From the NCBI GenBank assembly GCA_905215965.1, contig CAJMSD010000011.1:1-64000 (forward strand): a DNA stretch of 64,000 bases, written 5' to 3'. How positions within the stretch are numbered: position 1 is the first letter of the stretch; the number at the start of each line of letters is the position of its first letter. Shown piece after piece: positions 33,829-42,508 of the stretch. Under the pieces are notes generated by a model, which saw nothing but the letters and a program-made list of their open reading frames with translations, did no database searches and was not told the DNA's origin. Position numbers and translations under genes: made by a program. The DNA is from an uncultured bacterium. GTDB lineage: Bacteria; Bacillota; Clostridia; Oscillospirales; Ruminococcaceae.

Positions 33829-33846
33829 CTGACAAAAAATTAACAA
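33829..33846 (-). promoter_or_regulatory. candidate Rex-like operator upstream of hydCBA
   Basis: The minus strand shows TTGTTAATTTTTTGTCAG, 11 of 14 fixed positions of the Rex consensus TTGTTAAnnnnTTAACAA, with the left half site perfect. It lies about 120 bases before hydC. Rex senses NADH/NAD and often controls hydrogenase genes in clostridia. The other half site is poor. The remaining part of 33710-34102 is AT-rich with possible -10 elements and no gene. Confidence 0.3.
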
Positions 33847-34102
33847 TGATACATACAGCACTAATAAAATCAGTTCTCCAAAAAATTATATCATATTTCA
33901 CATATCTATTGTATTATAACATATATATAAGAAAATTTCTACTTCTAATTTGCACTAATTGAAAAGCAATAATTTGTGTATTTTCCACACATTTATACAA
34001 TATGCGAATTAATATTGCTTTCCGTGTCATGTTGTGCCATAATATGGATATAATTTATTACAAATATCCAAAAAATTAATTTTTGCTATTTGCATATATG
34101 GA

Positions 34103-34131
34103 TTGACAATACGGGAAAATTATTGTATATT
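34103..34131 (+). promoter_or_regulatory. promoter of the DUF4250-like gene
   Basis: TTGACA (34103-34108) and TATATT (34126-34131) with a 17-base spacer. The leader to the start codon at 34238 is about 100 bases and contains a small palindrome (CAATCGATTG). Confidence 0.65.
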
Positions 34132-34237
34132 TATAATATACCATTTTAAGCGCAATCGATTGCCGGTAAATATAATTACGCTGTTGCTTTATAATGATTG
34201 CTTGTACTATCTAAAATATCAATTTGAGGTGTTGATT

Positions 34238-34414
34238 ATGACTATTCCTAATGATCCCGCTATTTTACTGAGCTTTATTAACACAAAGCTTCGCGACGAA
34301 TATGCCGATCTGGACGATCTATGCCGATCTTTGAATTTATCTGAAAAAGACATTATGGCAAAACTTGCATTGCTCGGCTACGCTTATGATGTAAATACAA
34401 ATCGATTTAAGTAA
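34238..34414 (+). CDS. DUF4250-like small protein
   Basis: 58 residues: MTIPNDPAILLSFINTKLRD at the N-terminus and KLALLGYAYDVNTNRFK at the C-terminus, matching the conserved ends of DUF4250 proteins. The middle looks like a helix-turn-helix (LDDLCRSLNLSEKDIMAKL), so nucleic acid binding is possible. GAGGTG stands ahead of the ATG; the frame runs open further upstream but has no better site. It has its own promoter and is followed by a secreted protein gene. Confidence 0.8.
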   Translation: MTIPNDPAILLSFINTKLRDEYADLDDLCRSLNLSEKDIMAKLALLGYAYDVNTNRFK

Positions 34415-34448
34415 TCGTTATGCTTATGCATATCGAGATTGGAGGATT

Positions 34449-35642
34449 ATGAAAACTATAATTAAAAAAATGGCTGCTGTCACTGCTTCCGCTATACTTA
34501 CTATCAGTACAGCAAGTTCACTGTTTGTTTCTGCTGATTCCGAACCAGGCGATACGGCTTTAACTTTGTCTTTCAGCTATGCTGGCGAGGGCATTACTTG
34601 CAGCGATGAAGAATCCTTATCCGAGGTTCTTCTTGAAAGCGGAGAATCATTTATACTTCCACAAACATCACTCAAAAGTGAAACCGACTTTTTCTGCGGC
34701 TGGACATATGACGACTTTTTTCTGTATTTGCCCGGGGACAATTTCATTATGCCGAACGAGGATACCGTTCTAAGACCTGTTTGGACTACTAAAGACGACG
34801 ATGCTGCATCGTATACTGTCTCTTATAACATAGTGATCGACGGTGAAAAAATAGAAGATGACGCGTATTCCGAATTTAAATTAGTACCTGGACAATTTTT
34901 CTCGCCCTCAGCTCTTTCATTGCAGCGCAGTGGCTATGTTCATATAGGCTGGCTGTATGACAATCATGAAATTAAAAACTTCGATAGAGTCATTATGCCC
35001 GAGCATGATGTCGTTCTTGAACCTGATTGGCGCAAGTATCATACAGTGGCATATTCTGCAGGAGACGTTGACAGAATCAACGGCAATTCCTTTTATGCAT
35101 ACAACGATCGTTATGTCGGAAATGAATTTGATATCGCCGATTCCACACGTATTTCAAGATCAGGCTTCAATCTCGTCGGTTGGACATGTGATTATGACGG
35201 ATTGCAATACAAACCGGGTGCATATTTCACCATGCCAGACGCCGACGTAGAATTCACCGCAATATGGGAAGCAAAAAATTACAATGTAGTTTTCAAAACT
35301 TCAAATGGTACAAAGTCCGAAGTTTCTAAGGTTGCAGGCTATACGGACACTGCTGTCGTCTGCCCTGACTGTACGCTGAAAAAAGCCGGATATGTTTTTG
35401 CCGGATGGACTTTTGGAGACGATCCCACGATCTATAAACCGGGAGACGAATTTATCATTCCCGGCGCGCTTCCGGGACTCGGAATTTCTCTTAACGGCGT
35501 TTGGCTTACACAGGAAGAATATGACATCATTAATTCTGTAAATTCATTTACTCTTGCACAGGCACGCCAAAAATATGTCTCAGGTCTCCTTACTGCCGAA
35601 GAGCTTCAGGCAATTTCCGATACTGTGCTTAATAAACAATAA
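34449..35642 (+). CDS. secreted protein with InlB B-repeat-like units
   Basis: 397 residues. A signal peptide (KK at 6-8, hydrophobic core, VSADS cleavage region near residue 29) is followed by four imperfect repeats of about 70 residues. Each has a G-[YF]-x-[FLH]-x-GW core (for example SGYVHIGW, SGFNLVGWTCDYDG, AGYVFAGWTFGDD) and a following Y-K-P-G-D-x-F-x-[MI]-P segment, as in the Listeria/Bacteroides InlB B-repeat superfamily. Such beta-grasp-like repeats occur in surface adhesins. No LPXTG or dockerin is seen; the last 50 residues are helical. Function unknown, probably extracellular. Confidence 0.82.
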   Translation: MKTIIKKMAAVTASAILTISTASSLFVSADSEPGDTALTLSFSYAGEGITCSDEESLSEVLLESGESFILPQTSLKSETDFFCGWTYDDFFLYLPGDNFIMPNEDTVLRPVWTTKDDDAASYTVSYNIVIDGEKIEDDAYSEFKLVPGQFFSPSALSLQRSGYVHIGWLYDNHEIKNFDRVIMPEHDVVLEPDWRKYHTVAYSAGDVDRINGNSFYAYNDRYVGNEFDIADSTRISRSGFNLVGWTCDYDGLQYKPGAYFTMPDADVEFTAIWEAKNYNVVFKTSNGTKSEVSKVAGYTDTAVVCPDCTLKKAGYVFAGWTFGDDPTIYKPGDEFIIPGALPGLGISLNGVWLTQEEYDIINSVNSFTLAQARQKYVSGLLTAEELQAISDTVLNKQ

Positions 35643-35683
35643 TTTATTTAACACATTATAACGCTTATAGGAGAAATTAAATT

Positions 35684-36607
35684 ATGAAGCAAATTAAACT
35701 CGGCTGCTCTGAAATCACTGTTCCGCAGGTTGCTGTCGGCTGTATGAGAATCGATACCCTTTCCCAGTCAGATCTTACGCATTATATTGCTCACTGTATC
35801 GAAAACGGTCTTAATTTTTTTGATCATGCCGATATTTACAGCGGTGGAAACTGTGAATCCGTTTTTGCCGACGCTTTCCGCAGAACCGGATTCAAACGCG
35901 AGGATATTATTCTGCAATCAAAATGTGGTATAGTTCCGGGAATCATGTACGACTTTTCAAAAGAGCATATTATCAACTCTACAGATGAAATACTCAAGCG
36001 TTTAGACACAGATTATCTCGATGTTCTTGTGCTTCACCGCCCTGATGCCCTTATCGAGCCGGAGGAAGTTGCGGAGGCATTTGATATTCTCAGCAGTTCC
36101 GGCAAGGTCAAACATTTCGGCGTTTCCAATCATAATCCTATGCAAATTGAACTCCTGAAAAAATATGTAAAACAGGACATTCTTGTTGATCAGCTTCAGC
36201 TCAGTATCCCATTTTCAAATATGATAGCTTCAGGACTTGAAGTCAATATGACTACGGAAGGCTCTGTCGGTCACGACGGAGGTATTCTCGATTATTGCCG
36301 TTTAAACGACATTACAATTCAAGCATGGTCGCCTTTTCAATACGGATTTTTTGAAGGAGTTTTTGTCGGAAATAACGATAAATTTCCCGAGCTTAACGCA
36401 AAGCTGACAGAGCTTGCCAAAAAATACAGCGTATCGGAAACGGCTGTCGCAGCTTCATGGATACTGAGGCACCCTGCAAAAATTCAAATGATAGCCGGAA
36501 CTACCAATATCAAACGAATGAACGAAATTATTTCAGGTTGCGGCATAACGCTTACGCGGGAAGAATGGTACAGCCTTTACCTCAGCGCAGGTCATATGCT
36601 GCCGTAA
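35684..36607 (+). CDS. aldo/keto reductase (YdhF-like)
   Basis: 307 residues of the NADP-dependent aldo/keto reductase TIM barrel. Catalytic residues appear as FDHADIYS (Asp and Tyr), LQSKCGI (Lys) and VLHRPD (His). The NADP-binding C-terminal part has AGTTNIKRM. The best match by eye is the YdhF subgroup, cytoplasmic oxidoreductases with unknown natural substrate. GGAG lies ahead of the ATG. It is followed by its own terminator and does not share an obvious pathway with its neighbours. Confidence 0.88.
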   Translation: MKQIKLGCSEITVPQVAVGCMRIDTLSQSDLTHYIAHCIENGLNFFDHADIYSGGNCESVFADAFRRTGFKREDIILQSKCGIVPGIMYDFSKEHIINSTDEILKRLDTDYLDVLVLHRPDALIEPEEVAEAFDILSSSGKVKHFGVSNHNPMQIELLKKYVKQDILVDQLQLSIPFSNMIASGLEVNMTTEGSVGHDGGILDYCRLNDITIQAWSPFQYGFFEGVFVGNNDKFPELNAKLTELAKKYSVSETAVAASWILRHPAKIQMIAGTTNIKRMNEIISGCGITLTREEWYSLYLSAGHMLP

Positions 36608-36622
36608 AGTAAAGAAGTTTTC

Positions 36623-36665
36623 GCCATAGCGCTATGATTATAGTCAAAAGCGCTATGGCATTTTT
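36623..36665 (+). terminator. intrinsic terminator after the aldo/keto reductase
   Basis: GCCATAGCGCT (36623-36633) and AGCGCTATGGC (36649-36659) form an 11-bp stem, followed by ATTTTT. Confidence 0.88.
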
Positions 36666-36666
36666 A

Positions 36667-36695
36667 TTGACAACATAACGCCTTTGATGTATAAT
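36667..36695 (+). promoter_or_regulatory. exact consensus promoter of the DUF3795-like gene
   Basis: TTGACA (36667-36672) and TATAAT (36690-36695) with a 17-base spacer. It begins one base after the preceding terminator's T run. Confidence 0.88.
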
Positions 36696-36733
36696 CATTA
36701 GTATGATAAAGCGAAGTTTGAAGGAGAAATATA

Positions 36734-37108
36734 ATGAAACGTGAACTTGGAATAGCACGCTGTGGATTGGCATGTTGCTTATGTAGTGAGAACGAACATT
36801 GCAGTGGGTGCGATTCTGGAGAGTGTCCTAACAAGAACTGGTGTGAAAACAGAAAATGTTCTATTGAGAGAAATTTTGAACATTGCTACGAATGCAAGTT
36901 GGAATGCAGAAAAGGATTGTTGTCCAAAATCAAGCCTTATGGTTTTACATTATTCATTAAAAGATATGGGGAGACGGTTCTGTTAGACTGTCTCGAACGA
37001 AATGAGAAAGCAGGTATCATCTATCATCGTGACGAAATAAACGGTGACTATGATGACTTTGATGATGTGGAAAAACTGATTCATTTTATCCAAACAGGTG
37101 AAAGATAA
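36734..37108 (+). CDS. cysteine-rich DUF3795-like protein
   Basis: 124 residues. The first 60 residues hold 13 cysteines, in IARCGLACCLC, CSGCDSGECPNKNWC, CSIE and CYECKLEC, the pattern of DUF3795 proteins, which are thought to bind zinc or an iron-sulfur cluster. The C-terminal half is helical and acidic without cysteines. No signal peptide, so cytoplasmic. The function of the family is unknown. It has an exact consensus promoter and a terminator of its own, so it should be well expressed and independent. Confidence 0.78.
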   Translation: MKRELGIARCGLACCLCSENEHCSGCDSGECPNKNWCENRKCSIERNFEHCYECKLECRKGLLSKIKPYGFTLFIKRYGETVLLDCLERNEKAGIIYHRDEINGDYDDFDDVEKLIHFIQTGER

Positions 37109-37143
37109 CTTCTAATTTATACGAATAATTGAATATGTACAAC

Positions 37144-37181
37144 AATCCCCGAAACAATTTTCAATAATTGCTTCGGGGATT
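37144..37181. terminator. terminator between the DUF3795-like gene and aguB
   Basis: AATCCCCGAA (37144-37153) pairs with TTCGGGGATT (37172-37181), with CAATT/AATTG extending the stem after a mismatch. It can serve the convergent transcripts on both strands; T runs are modest. Confidence 0.7.
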
Positions 37182-37237
37182 AAACTTCTTTATCGTCGTT
37201 CCACTAAAACGTGCGGCTTTTATTTCTATGCCAAATC

Positions 37238-38116
37238 TCATTTGGCTGTGATCGTTTTATAGCACTCAGGACGTCTGTCACGGAAAATGCCCCATTCAAG
37301 ACGCGCACCGCTTATCTCGTCAAGATCGAATTCGTGAAGAATAACATCATCGCCGTCTCTGCCTGAACTGCATACTATCTCGCCTGTCTCGTCGGCTATA
37401 AATGATGAACCATAGAAGCATAAAGAGGAACTCTGTCCGCCGTTTTCTTTACACGGCTCGACCGATTCCGTTCCATATCTATTAGCCGCAACTATCGGAA
37501 CAACATTTGCGGCAGCATGACCTTGCATACATCTCTGCCAATGCTTCATGCTGTCACAGCCAATGATCGGCTCTGAACCTATAGCTGTAGGATAAAATAT
37601 TATTTCCGCTCCGTTAAGCGCCAGCGAACGCGCCGTTTCCGGAAACCACTGATCCCAGCAAATACCGATACCGATACGGGCATATTTTGTATTCCAGACT
37701 TTGAATCCGCTGTCGCCGGGAGTAAAATAGAATTTCTCCTGATAATAATGATCGTCGGGAATGTGAGTCTTTCGGTAAATGCCCAAAACTTCTCCGTCAG
37801 CGTCAATGACAGCAACCGAATTGAAAAGCCGATTCTCATCGCGCTCATAAAAGCTTATCGGAATAACTGAGCCAAGCTCTGCGGCAAGAGCACTGAAATG
37901 CAATACAGCTTCGTTTTCAAGCACGGGTTTTGCAAATTTATAATATTCGTAACGACGCTCCTGACAAAAATATTTACGCTCGAAAAGCTCGGGCAGAAGC
38001 ACTATCTGCGCCCCCATATCCGATGCCTTACGAACAAGCGCGTCGGCTTTTTTTATATTTTCGGCAACATCTGCCGCACAGTTCATCTGTACTGCTGCAA
38101 CCTTTACTTTACGCAT
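37238..38116 (-). CDS. aguB: N-carbamoylputrescine amidase
   Basis: 292 residues of the nitrilase superfamily with the Glu-Lys-Cys triad in LLPELFERKYF, YRKTHIPDD and GIGICWDQWFPE. It hydrolyses N-carbamoylputrescine to putrescine, CO2 and ammonia. It follows aguA with an 8-base overlap and AAAGGAG before its ATG. Last gene of the polyamine operon. Length and motifs match the plant/bacterial AguB group. Confidence 0.95.
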   Translation of the reverse strand: MRKVKVAAVQMNCAADVAENIKKADALVRKASDMGAQIVLLPELFERKYFCQERRYEYYKFAKPVLENEAVLHFSALAAELGSVIPISFYERDENRLFNSVAVIDADGEVLGIYRKTHIPDDHYYQEKFYFTPGDSGFKVWNTKYARIGIGICWDQWFPETARSLALNGAEIIFYPTAIGSEPIIGCDSMKHWQRCMQGHAAANVVPIVAANRYGTESVEPCKENGGQSSSLCFYGSSFIADETGEIVCSSGRDGDDVILHEFDLDEISGARLEWGIFRDRRPECYKTITAK

Positions 38117-39233
38117 TTTCTGCTCCTTTCGGTATCTGTTGAGTTATGCAATGGATATTTCCTCCGCCGACAATTATATCTCTTGCATAAACAGGGATTA
38201 CTCTGCGATCCGGACAAAGTTTTTTGATTATTTCAAGAGCCTTCATATCACTGCGAGTATTCTCTCCGCCAAACTGAGGAAAAATGACCGATCTGTTTGA
38301 AAAATAAAAATTCACATAAGAAGCTGCAAGTCTTTCTCCTTCTTCACGGGCATCTTCTCCCTCTTCAAACTCATATCCCTGCAGATCATTTTTATTGACA
38401 CAAACGGGAATTTCGGGAATCGGAAGCTTATGGACCGTAAAGCTTCTGCCCTTTGCGTCTGTTTCATTTTCAAGCATATCAAGGCAGGCTTTCGACATAG
38501 GAAACTGCGGATCTTCTTCATTGTCCGTCCATGCAAGAACGACCTCGGCAGGACGTACAAAAGCGCATACGTTATCAACGTGCTCGTTTGTTTCATCGTT
38601 GAAAATTCCCCGCGGAAGCCATATCACCTTTTCTGCGCCGAGATAACTGCAAAGAATTTTTGTTATTTCGTCCTTACTGAGATGCGGATTGCGCCCCTTG
38701 CTTAAAAGGCAGCTTTCGGTGACGAGAACAGTTCCCTCTCCGTCCGAGTGAATAGCTCCGCCCTCAAGAACAAAATCATGGGCGTCATAGCAGTCATATC
38801 CCATTTTTTCACAAAAACTCAAAGCAAGCAGATCGTCCTTTGACCAATCTTTATACAGACCATCATAATCACCGCCCCATGCGTTGAATTTCCAGTTTAT
38901 CCCACGAACTTTTCCTGTATTGTTTATCACAAATGTGGGAGCAGTATCACGTGCCCATGAATCATTCTGAGGAATAAGCAAAAGCTCGGTATTGGCGATA
39001 TTCTTCAGCATTTCGGCAGCTTTGACGGCTGTATGCTCGCTGACAATAACATAAACACGTTCATCTTCGGATATGTATTTTATGATCTCGCAGAATTTTT
39101 CTGCGGCAGCTTCCGCTTTGTACGGCCATGTACCCGGACGCTCGGGGAAAATCATTATACACCCATCATGAGGCTCAAATTCCGCAGGCATACGATAACC
39201 TTCCGCTTTTGGCATAGTATACAGTTTTTTCAT
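38109..39233 (-). CDS. aguA: agmatine deiminase
   Basis: 374 residues of the pentein (guanidine-modifying) fold. Signature segments are WARDTAPTFVI, KFNAWGG, VLEGGAIHSDGEGTVL and the C-terminal GGGNIHCITQQ with the catalytic cysteine. It converts agmatine to N-carbamoylputrescine. Its ATG overlaps the stop of nspC (TGATG), so the two genes are translationally coupled. Confidence 0.95.
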   Translation of the reverse strand: MKKLYTMPKAEGYRMPAEFEPHDGCIMIFPERPGTWPYKAEAAAEKFCEIIKYISEDERVYVIVSEHTAVKAAEMLKNIANTELLLIPQNDSWARDTAPTFVINNTGKVRGINWKFNAWGGDYDGLYKDWSKDDLLALSFCEKMGYDCYDAHDFVLEGGAIHSDGEGTVLVTESCLLSKGRNPHLSKDEITKILCSYLGAEKVIWLPRGIFNDETNEHVDNVCAFVRPAEVVLAWTDNEEDPQFPMSKACLDMLENETDAKGRSFTVHKLPIPEIPVCVNKNDLQGYEFEEGEDAREEGERLAASYVNFYFSNRSVIFPQFGGENTRSDMKALEIIKKLCPDRRVIPVYARDIIVGGGNIHCITQQIPKGAENA

Positions 39234-40372
39234 CAGGACAACCGCTCCTTAAAGTCATAGTAATTAAAGCTTTTTATAACCTCATAATCGCCGTTTGCGT
39301 GTAATATGCCTATTTCAGGCAGCTGCATACCGTTAAAAGTATTATTTTTTACCATTGAGTATATTGCCATATCCTCAAAACAGAGTCTGTCTCCAATTTC
39401 AAGAGGACAGTCAAAGCTGTAATCGCCGATAATATCTCCTGCAAGACAGGTGCGTGACGCAAGACGATATGTATATTTTTTTGATTTTGGAAGATCAGCT
39501 CCGAAAAGCGGCGGACGATAAGGCATTTCAAGAACATCGGGCATATGACACGCTGCCGAAGCGTCAAGAATGGCGATCTTCATACCGTTTTCAACTATAT
39601 CCATTACCTCTGTGACAAGATAACCTGCGTTAAGCGCCACAGCTTCTCCCGGTTCGAGATAAACCTGCACTCCGTACTTTTGCTGAATATCTACTATTAA
39701 GTTTTCCAGCTTTTCAATATCGTAATCACTACGCGTGATATGATGTCCTCCGCCGAAATTTATCCATTTGAGGTCATACAAAAACTTACCGAACTTTTCT
39801 TCAACAGCTTTTAGAGTAATTTCAAGCGCATCGGAATTCTGCTCGCAAAGCGTGTGAAAGTGCAGTCCGTCTACTCCTTCGAGAACAGATGCCGAAAGCT
39901 TATCGGCTGTTACTCCGAGGCGTGAAAACGGTGCGCAGGGATCATATATCTCGGCATCTTTTTGTGTGGAGCACTCGGGATTTATACGCAGTCCGATACT
40001 TTTTCCTGTACATCTGCTTTTGAATTTATTAAGCTGAGCAACAGAATTAAAAACGATATGATCTGCATAAGTGAGAATTTCTTTAAACTCGCTTTCCTTA
40101 TAAGCGGGAGAAAAAATATGGACTTCTCCTCCGAACTCCTCGCAGCCAAGTTTAGCTTCATAAATTCCGCTTGCGGCAGTACCGCTGAGAAATCCTGAAA
40201 TAAGCGGATAAACAGAAAACATAGAAAATGCCTTTTGAGCAAGAAGGATCTTACAGCCTGTGCGTTTCTGTACTCCGTTTAAAATTTCAAGATTTTTGAT
40301 AAGCCTCGACTCATCAAGAACATAGCTCGGAGTATGTATATCGGCAAATTTATCAAATATGAGCTTCTGCAT
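39233..40372 (-). CDS. nspC: carboxynorspermidine/carboxyspermidine decarboxylase
   Basis: 379 residues of the alanine racemase-fold (fold type III) decarboxylases. The PLP lysine lies in LLAQKAFSMFSVYP near the N-terminus; GLRINPECS, FHTLCEQNS and INFGGGHHITR follow. It removes the carboxyl group of carboxyspermidine to give spermidine. It starts one base after the stop region of the carboxynorspermidine synthase gene with only a weak ribosome binding site, consistent with coupling. Confidence 0.93.
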   Translation of the reverse strand: MQKLIFDKFADIHTPSYVLDESRLIKNLEILNGVQKRTGCKILLAQKAFSMFSVYPLISGFLSGTAASGIYEAKLGCEEFGGEVHIFSPAYKESEFKEILTYADHIVFNSVAQLNKFKSRCTGKSIGLRINPECSTQKDAEIYDPCAPFSRLGVTADKLSASVLEGVDGLHFHTLCEQNSDALEITLKAVEEKFGKFLYDLKWINFGGGHHITRSDYDIEKLENLIVDIQQKYGVQVYLEPGEAVALNAGYLVTEVMDIVENGMKIAILDASAACHMPDVLEMPYRPPLFGADLPKSKKYTYRLASRTCLAGDIIGDYSFDCPLEIGDRLCFEDMAIYSMVKNNTFNGMQLPEIGILHANGDYEVIKSFNYYDFKERLS

Positions 40373-40373
40373 A

Positions 40374-41627
40374 TCAATCTACCAATACGGGAGCTTCATC
40401 TACATTCCACGGAAGTCCGTATTTATTAAGAGCTTCCATAAACGGATCGGGATCGAATTCTTCCACATTGAATACTCCGGGTTTATTCCAAGTTCCGCTT
40501 GCGATCATTGAAGCTCCGATCATTGCAGGTACTCCGGTAGTATACGACACTGCCTGCGCTCCGGTTTCTTTATAGCATTCCTGATGATCGCAGACGTTGT
40601 AAATGTAAATGCTGCTCTGTTTGCCGTCCTTGATTCCCGTGAAGATACAGCCGATATTTGTTTTGCCCACCGTTCTCGGACCAAGAGAAGCAGGATCGGG
40701 AAGAAGCGCTTTAAGGAACTTTATAGGCACGATTTTGTGTCCCTCAAATTCAATCGGATCGGTGCCGAGCATTCCTACATTTTGCAGGCAGTTCATATGA
40801 GTAAGATAACTCTGTCCAAAAGTCATAAAGAAACGTATACGCTTGACATTCGGGATATTTTTGGCAAGAGATTCGATCTCCTCATGATGCAGCAGATACA
40901 TATCCTTTACGCCCACTCCCTTAAAATCATACTCGCGCTTTATTTCCATTGGAGCAGTCTCGACCCAATGACCGTTCTCCCAATAAGAACCGTTTGCCGA
41001 TACCTCACGCAGATTTATTTCCGGATTAAAATTTGTTGCAAAAGGATATCCGTGATCGCCTCCGTTGCAGTCAAGAATATCAATATAATGAATTTCATCA
41101 AAATAATGCTTCTGAGCATAAGCTGCAAAAACACTTGTAACTCCCGGATCAAACCCGCTTCCAAGAAGCGCGGTCAAGCCCGCCTTGCGAAACTTTTCCT
41201 GATACGCCCATTGCCATGAATAATCAAAATATGCAGTAAATCCTTTTTCATTGCATCTTTTCTCATATATCGCTCTCCACTGAGGATCTCCGGTGTCTTC
41301 TGCCTCGTAATTTGCAGTATCAACATAGTTTGCACCGCATTTAAGGCAAGCGTCCATAATAGTTAGATCCTGATACGGAAGCGCAACGTTTAGAACAGTA
41401 TGCGGCTTATATATATTCATAAGTTCTGTAAGCGATTCCAGACTGTCCGCATTAACTTGTGCAGTCGTAATTACAGCTGAAGTTGTCGGTGCAAGCTTTT
41501 CGGCAAGCGCGTCGCACTTGGATTTTGTACGGCTTGCGATACATATTTCCGTAAACACGGGATTTGCACAGCATTTGTGAATGGCAACGGAAGCGACCCC
41601 TCCGCACCCGATAACAAGTAATTTCAT
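40374..41627 (-). CDS. carboxynorspermidine synthase (saccharopine dehydrogenase family)
   Basis: 417 residues. The N-terminal NADPH-binding part begins LLVIGCGGVASVAIHKC, and the family segments LGSGFDPGVTSVFAAYA and PFATNFNPEINLREVSANG are present. It joins putrescine (or diaminopropane) with aspartate semialdehyde and reduces the Schiff base to carboxyspermidine. This is the CASDH of the alternative spermidine pathway described in Vibrio and Campylobacter. AAAGGAG precedes the ATG. Adjacent to its decarboxylase partner, which supports the assignment. Confidence 0.92.
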   Translation of the reverse strand: MKLLVIGCGGVASVAIHKCCANPVFTEICIASRTKSKCDALAEKLAPTTSAVITTAQVNADSLESLTELMNIYKPHTVLNVALPYQDLTIMDACLKCGANYVDTANYEAEDTGDPQWRAIYEKRCNEKGFTAYFDYSWQWAYQEKFRKAGLTALLGSGFDPGVTSVFAAYAQKHYFDEIHYIDILDCNGGDHGYPFATNFNPEINLREVSANGSYWENGHWVETAPMEIKREYDFKGVGVKDMYLLHHEEIESLAKNIPNVKRIRFFMTFGQSYLTHMNCLQNVGMLGTDPIEFEGHKIVPIKFLKALLPDPASLGPRTVGKTNIGCIFTGIKDGKQSSIYIYNVCDHQECYKETGAQAVSYTTGVPAMIGASMIASGTWNKPGVFNVEEFDPDPFMEALNKYGLPWNVDEAPVLVD

Positions 41628-41652
41628 ATTATTATTTCTCCTTTATTATATT

Positions 41653-42507
41653 TTAACTTTCTTCTTCTTCGAGAAGATCTTCAACATACTTTGGAAGCAT
41701 AAACGCTCCCATATGAAGATTTGCGGAATAATACCATGTTCTGAGGTTGCGTTCCTTCCAGCGTTTGCCGTCAAAATCACGAAGAGGGTGATATTTTTTC
41801 GAAGCGAATCCGAAAAGCCAATATCCGGAAGGACACGTTGGAATATGTGCCTGATAAACACGACTTATCGGAAAGCTTCTGAATGCCTTTCGGTGCATTG
41901 CACGGCAGCTTTCCTCATCTTCGTCAAAAAACGGACTACCATGCTGATAAACCATTATTCCGTCGCTTTTAAGAGCTTTATAACAGCTTCCGTAAAACTC
42001 CTTTGTAAACAAACCGGCAGTATGACCGAGAGGATCGGTACTGTCATTTATTATAAGATCATATTCGTTTTGCTTTCCGCGCAGAAATCTCAAACCGTCC
42101 CTGTAGTATATTTTAACGCGGCTGTCATCAAGCCCTCTTGCGTTATCGGGAAAAAACTCCTTACAAACCTTTACAAAAAGCTCATCGGGTTCAACGACGT
42201 CTATTTCCTCGATCTCATCATAATATGAAAGTTCACGAGCCACTCCCCCGTCTCCTCCTCCGATCACAAGAACTTTATGCACACAAGGGTGAACAGCCAT
42301 AGGAACATGGACGATCATTTCGTCATAAGTGAATTCGTCCTTTTCGGAAAAGATTATACTTCCGTCCGAAGTGAGAAATCTTCCGAATTCTTCGGATTCA
42401 AACACATCGATCCGCTGAAAATCGCTTGTTCCGCTGAATAACTGCTTTTCCACGCGAACAGACATTTTTACGTTATTCGTATGCATTTCAGAAAACCAAA
42501 AATCCAT
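41653..42507 (-). CDS. speE: spermidine synthase-like protein
   Basis: 284 residues of the aminopropyltransferase family: an N-terminal beta domain, then VLVIGGGDGGVARELSYYD, the acidic IINDSTDPLGHTAGLFTKEFY loop and YQHGSPFF. In most SpeE proteins the ribose-binding motif reads V-E-I-D; here it is DVVEPDEL. SpeE transfers an aminopropyl group from decarboxylated SAM to putrescine. No speD is encoded in the window. AAAGGAGG stands before the ATG. Its substrate may differ, because the operon also codes for the carboxyspermidine route. Confidence 0.88.
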   Translation of the reverse strand: MDFWFSEMHTNNVKMSVRVEKQLFSGTSDFQRIDVFESEEFGRFLTSDGSIIFSEKDEFTYDEMIVHVPMAVHPCVHKVLVIGGGDGGVARELSYYDEIEEIDVVEPDELFVKVCKEFFPDNARGLDDSRVKIYYRDGLRFLRGKQNEYDLIINDSTDPLGHTAGLFTKEFYGSCYKALKSDGIMVYQHGSPFFDEDEESCRAMHRKAFRSFPISRVYQAHIPTCPSGYWLFGFASKKYHPLRDFDGKRWKERNLRTWYYSANLHMGAFMLPKYVEDLLEEEES

Positions 42508-42508
42508 T

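Noticed and set aside
34103..34237. A 45-residue N-terminal extension of the DUF4250-like protein
   Set aside because: It begins inside the promoter and has no ribosome binding site; the family begins near the ATG at 34238.
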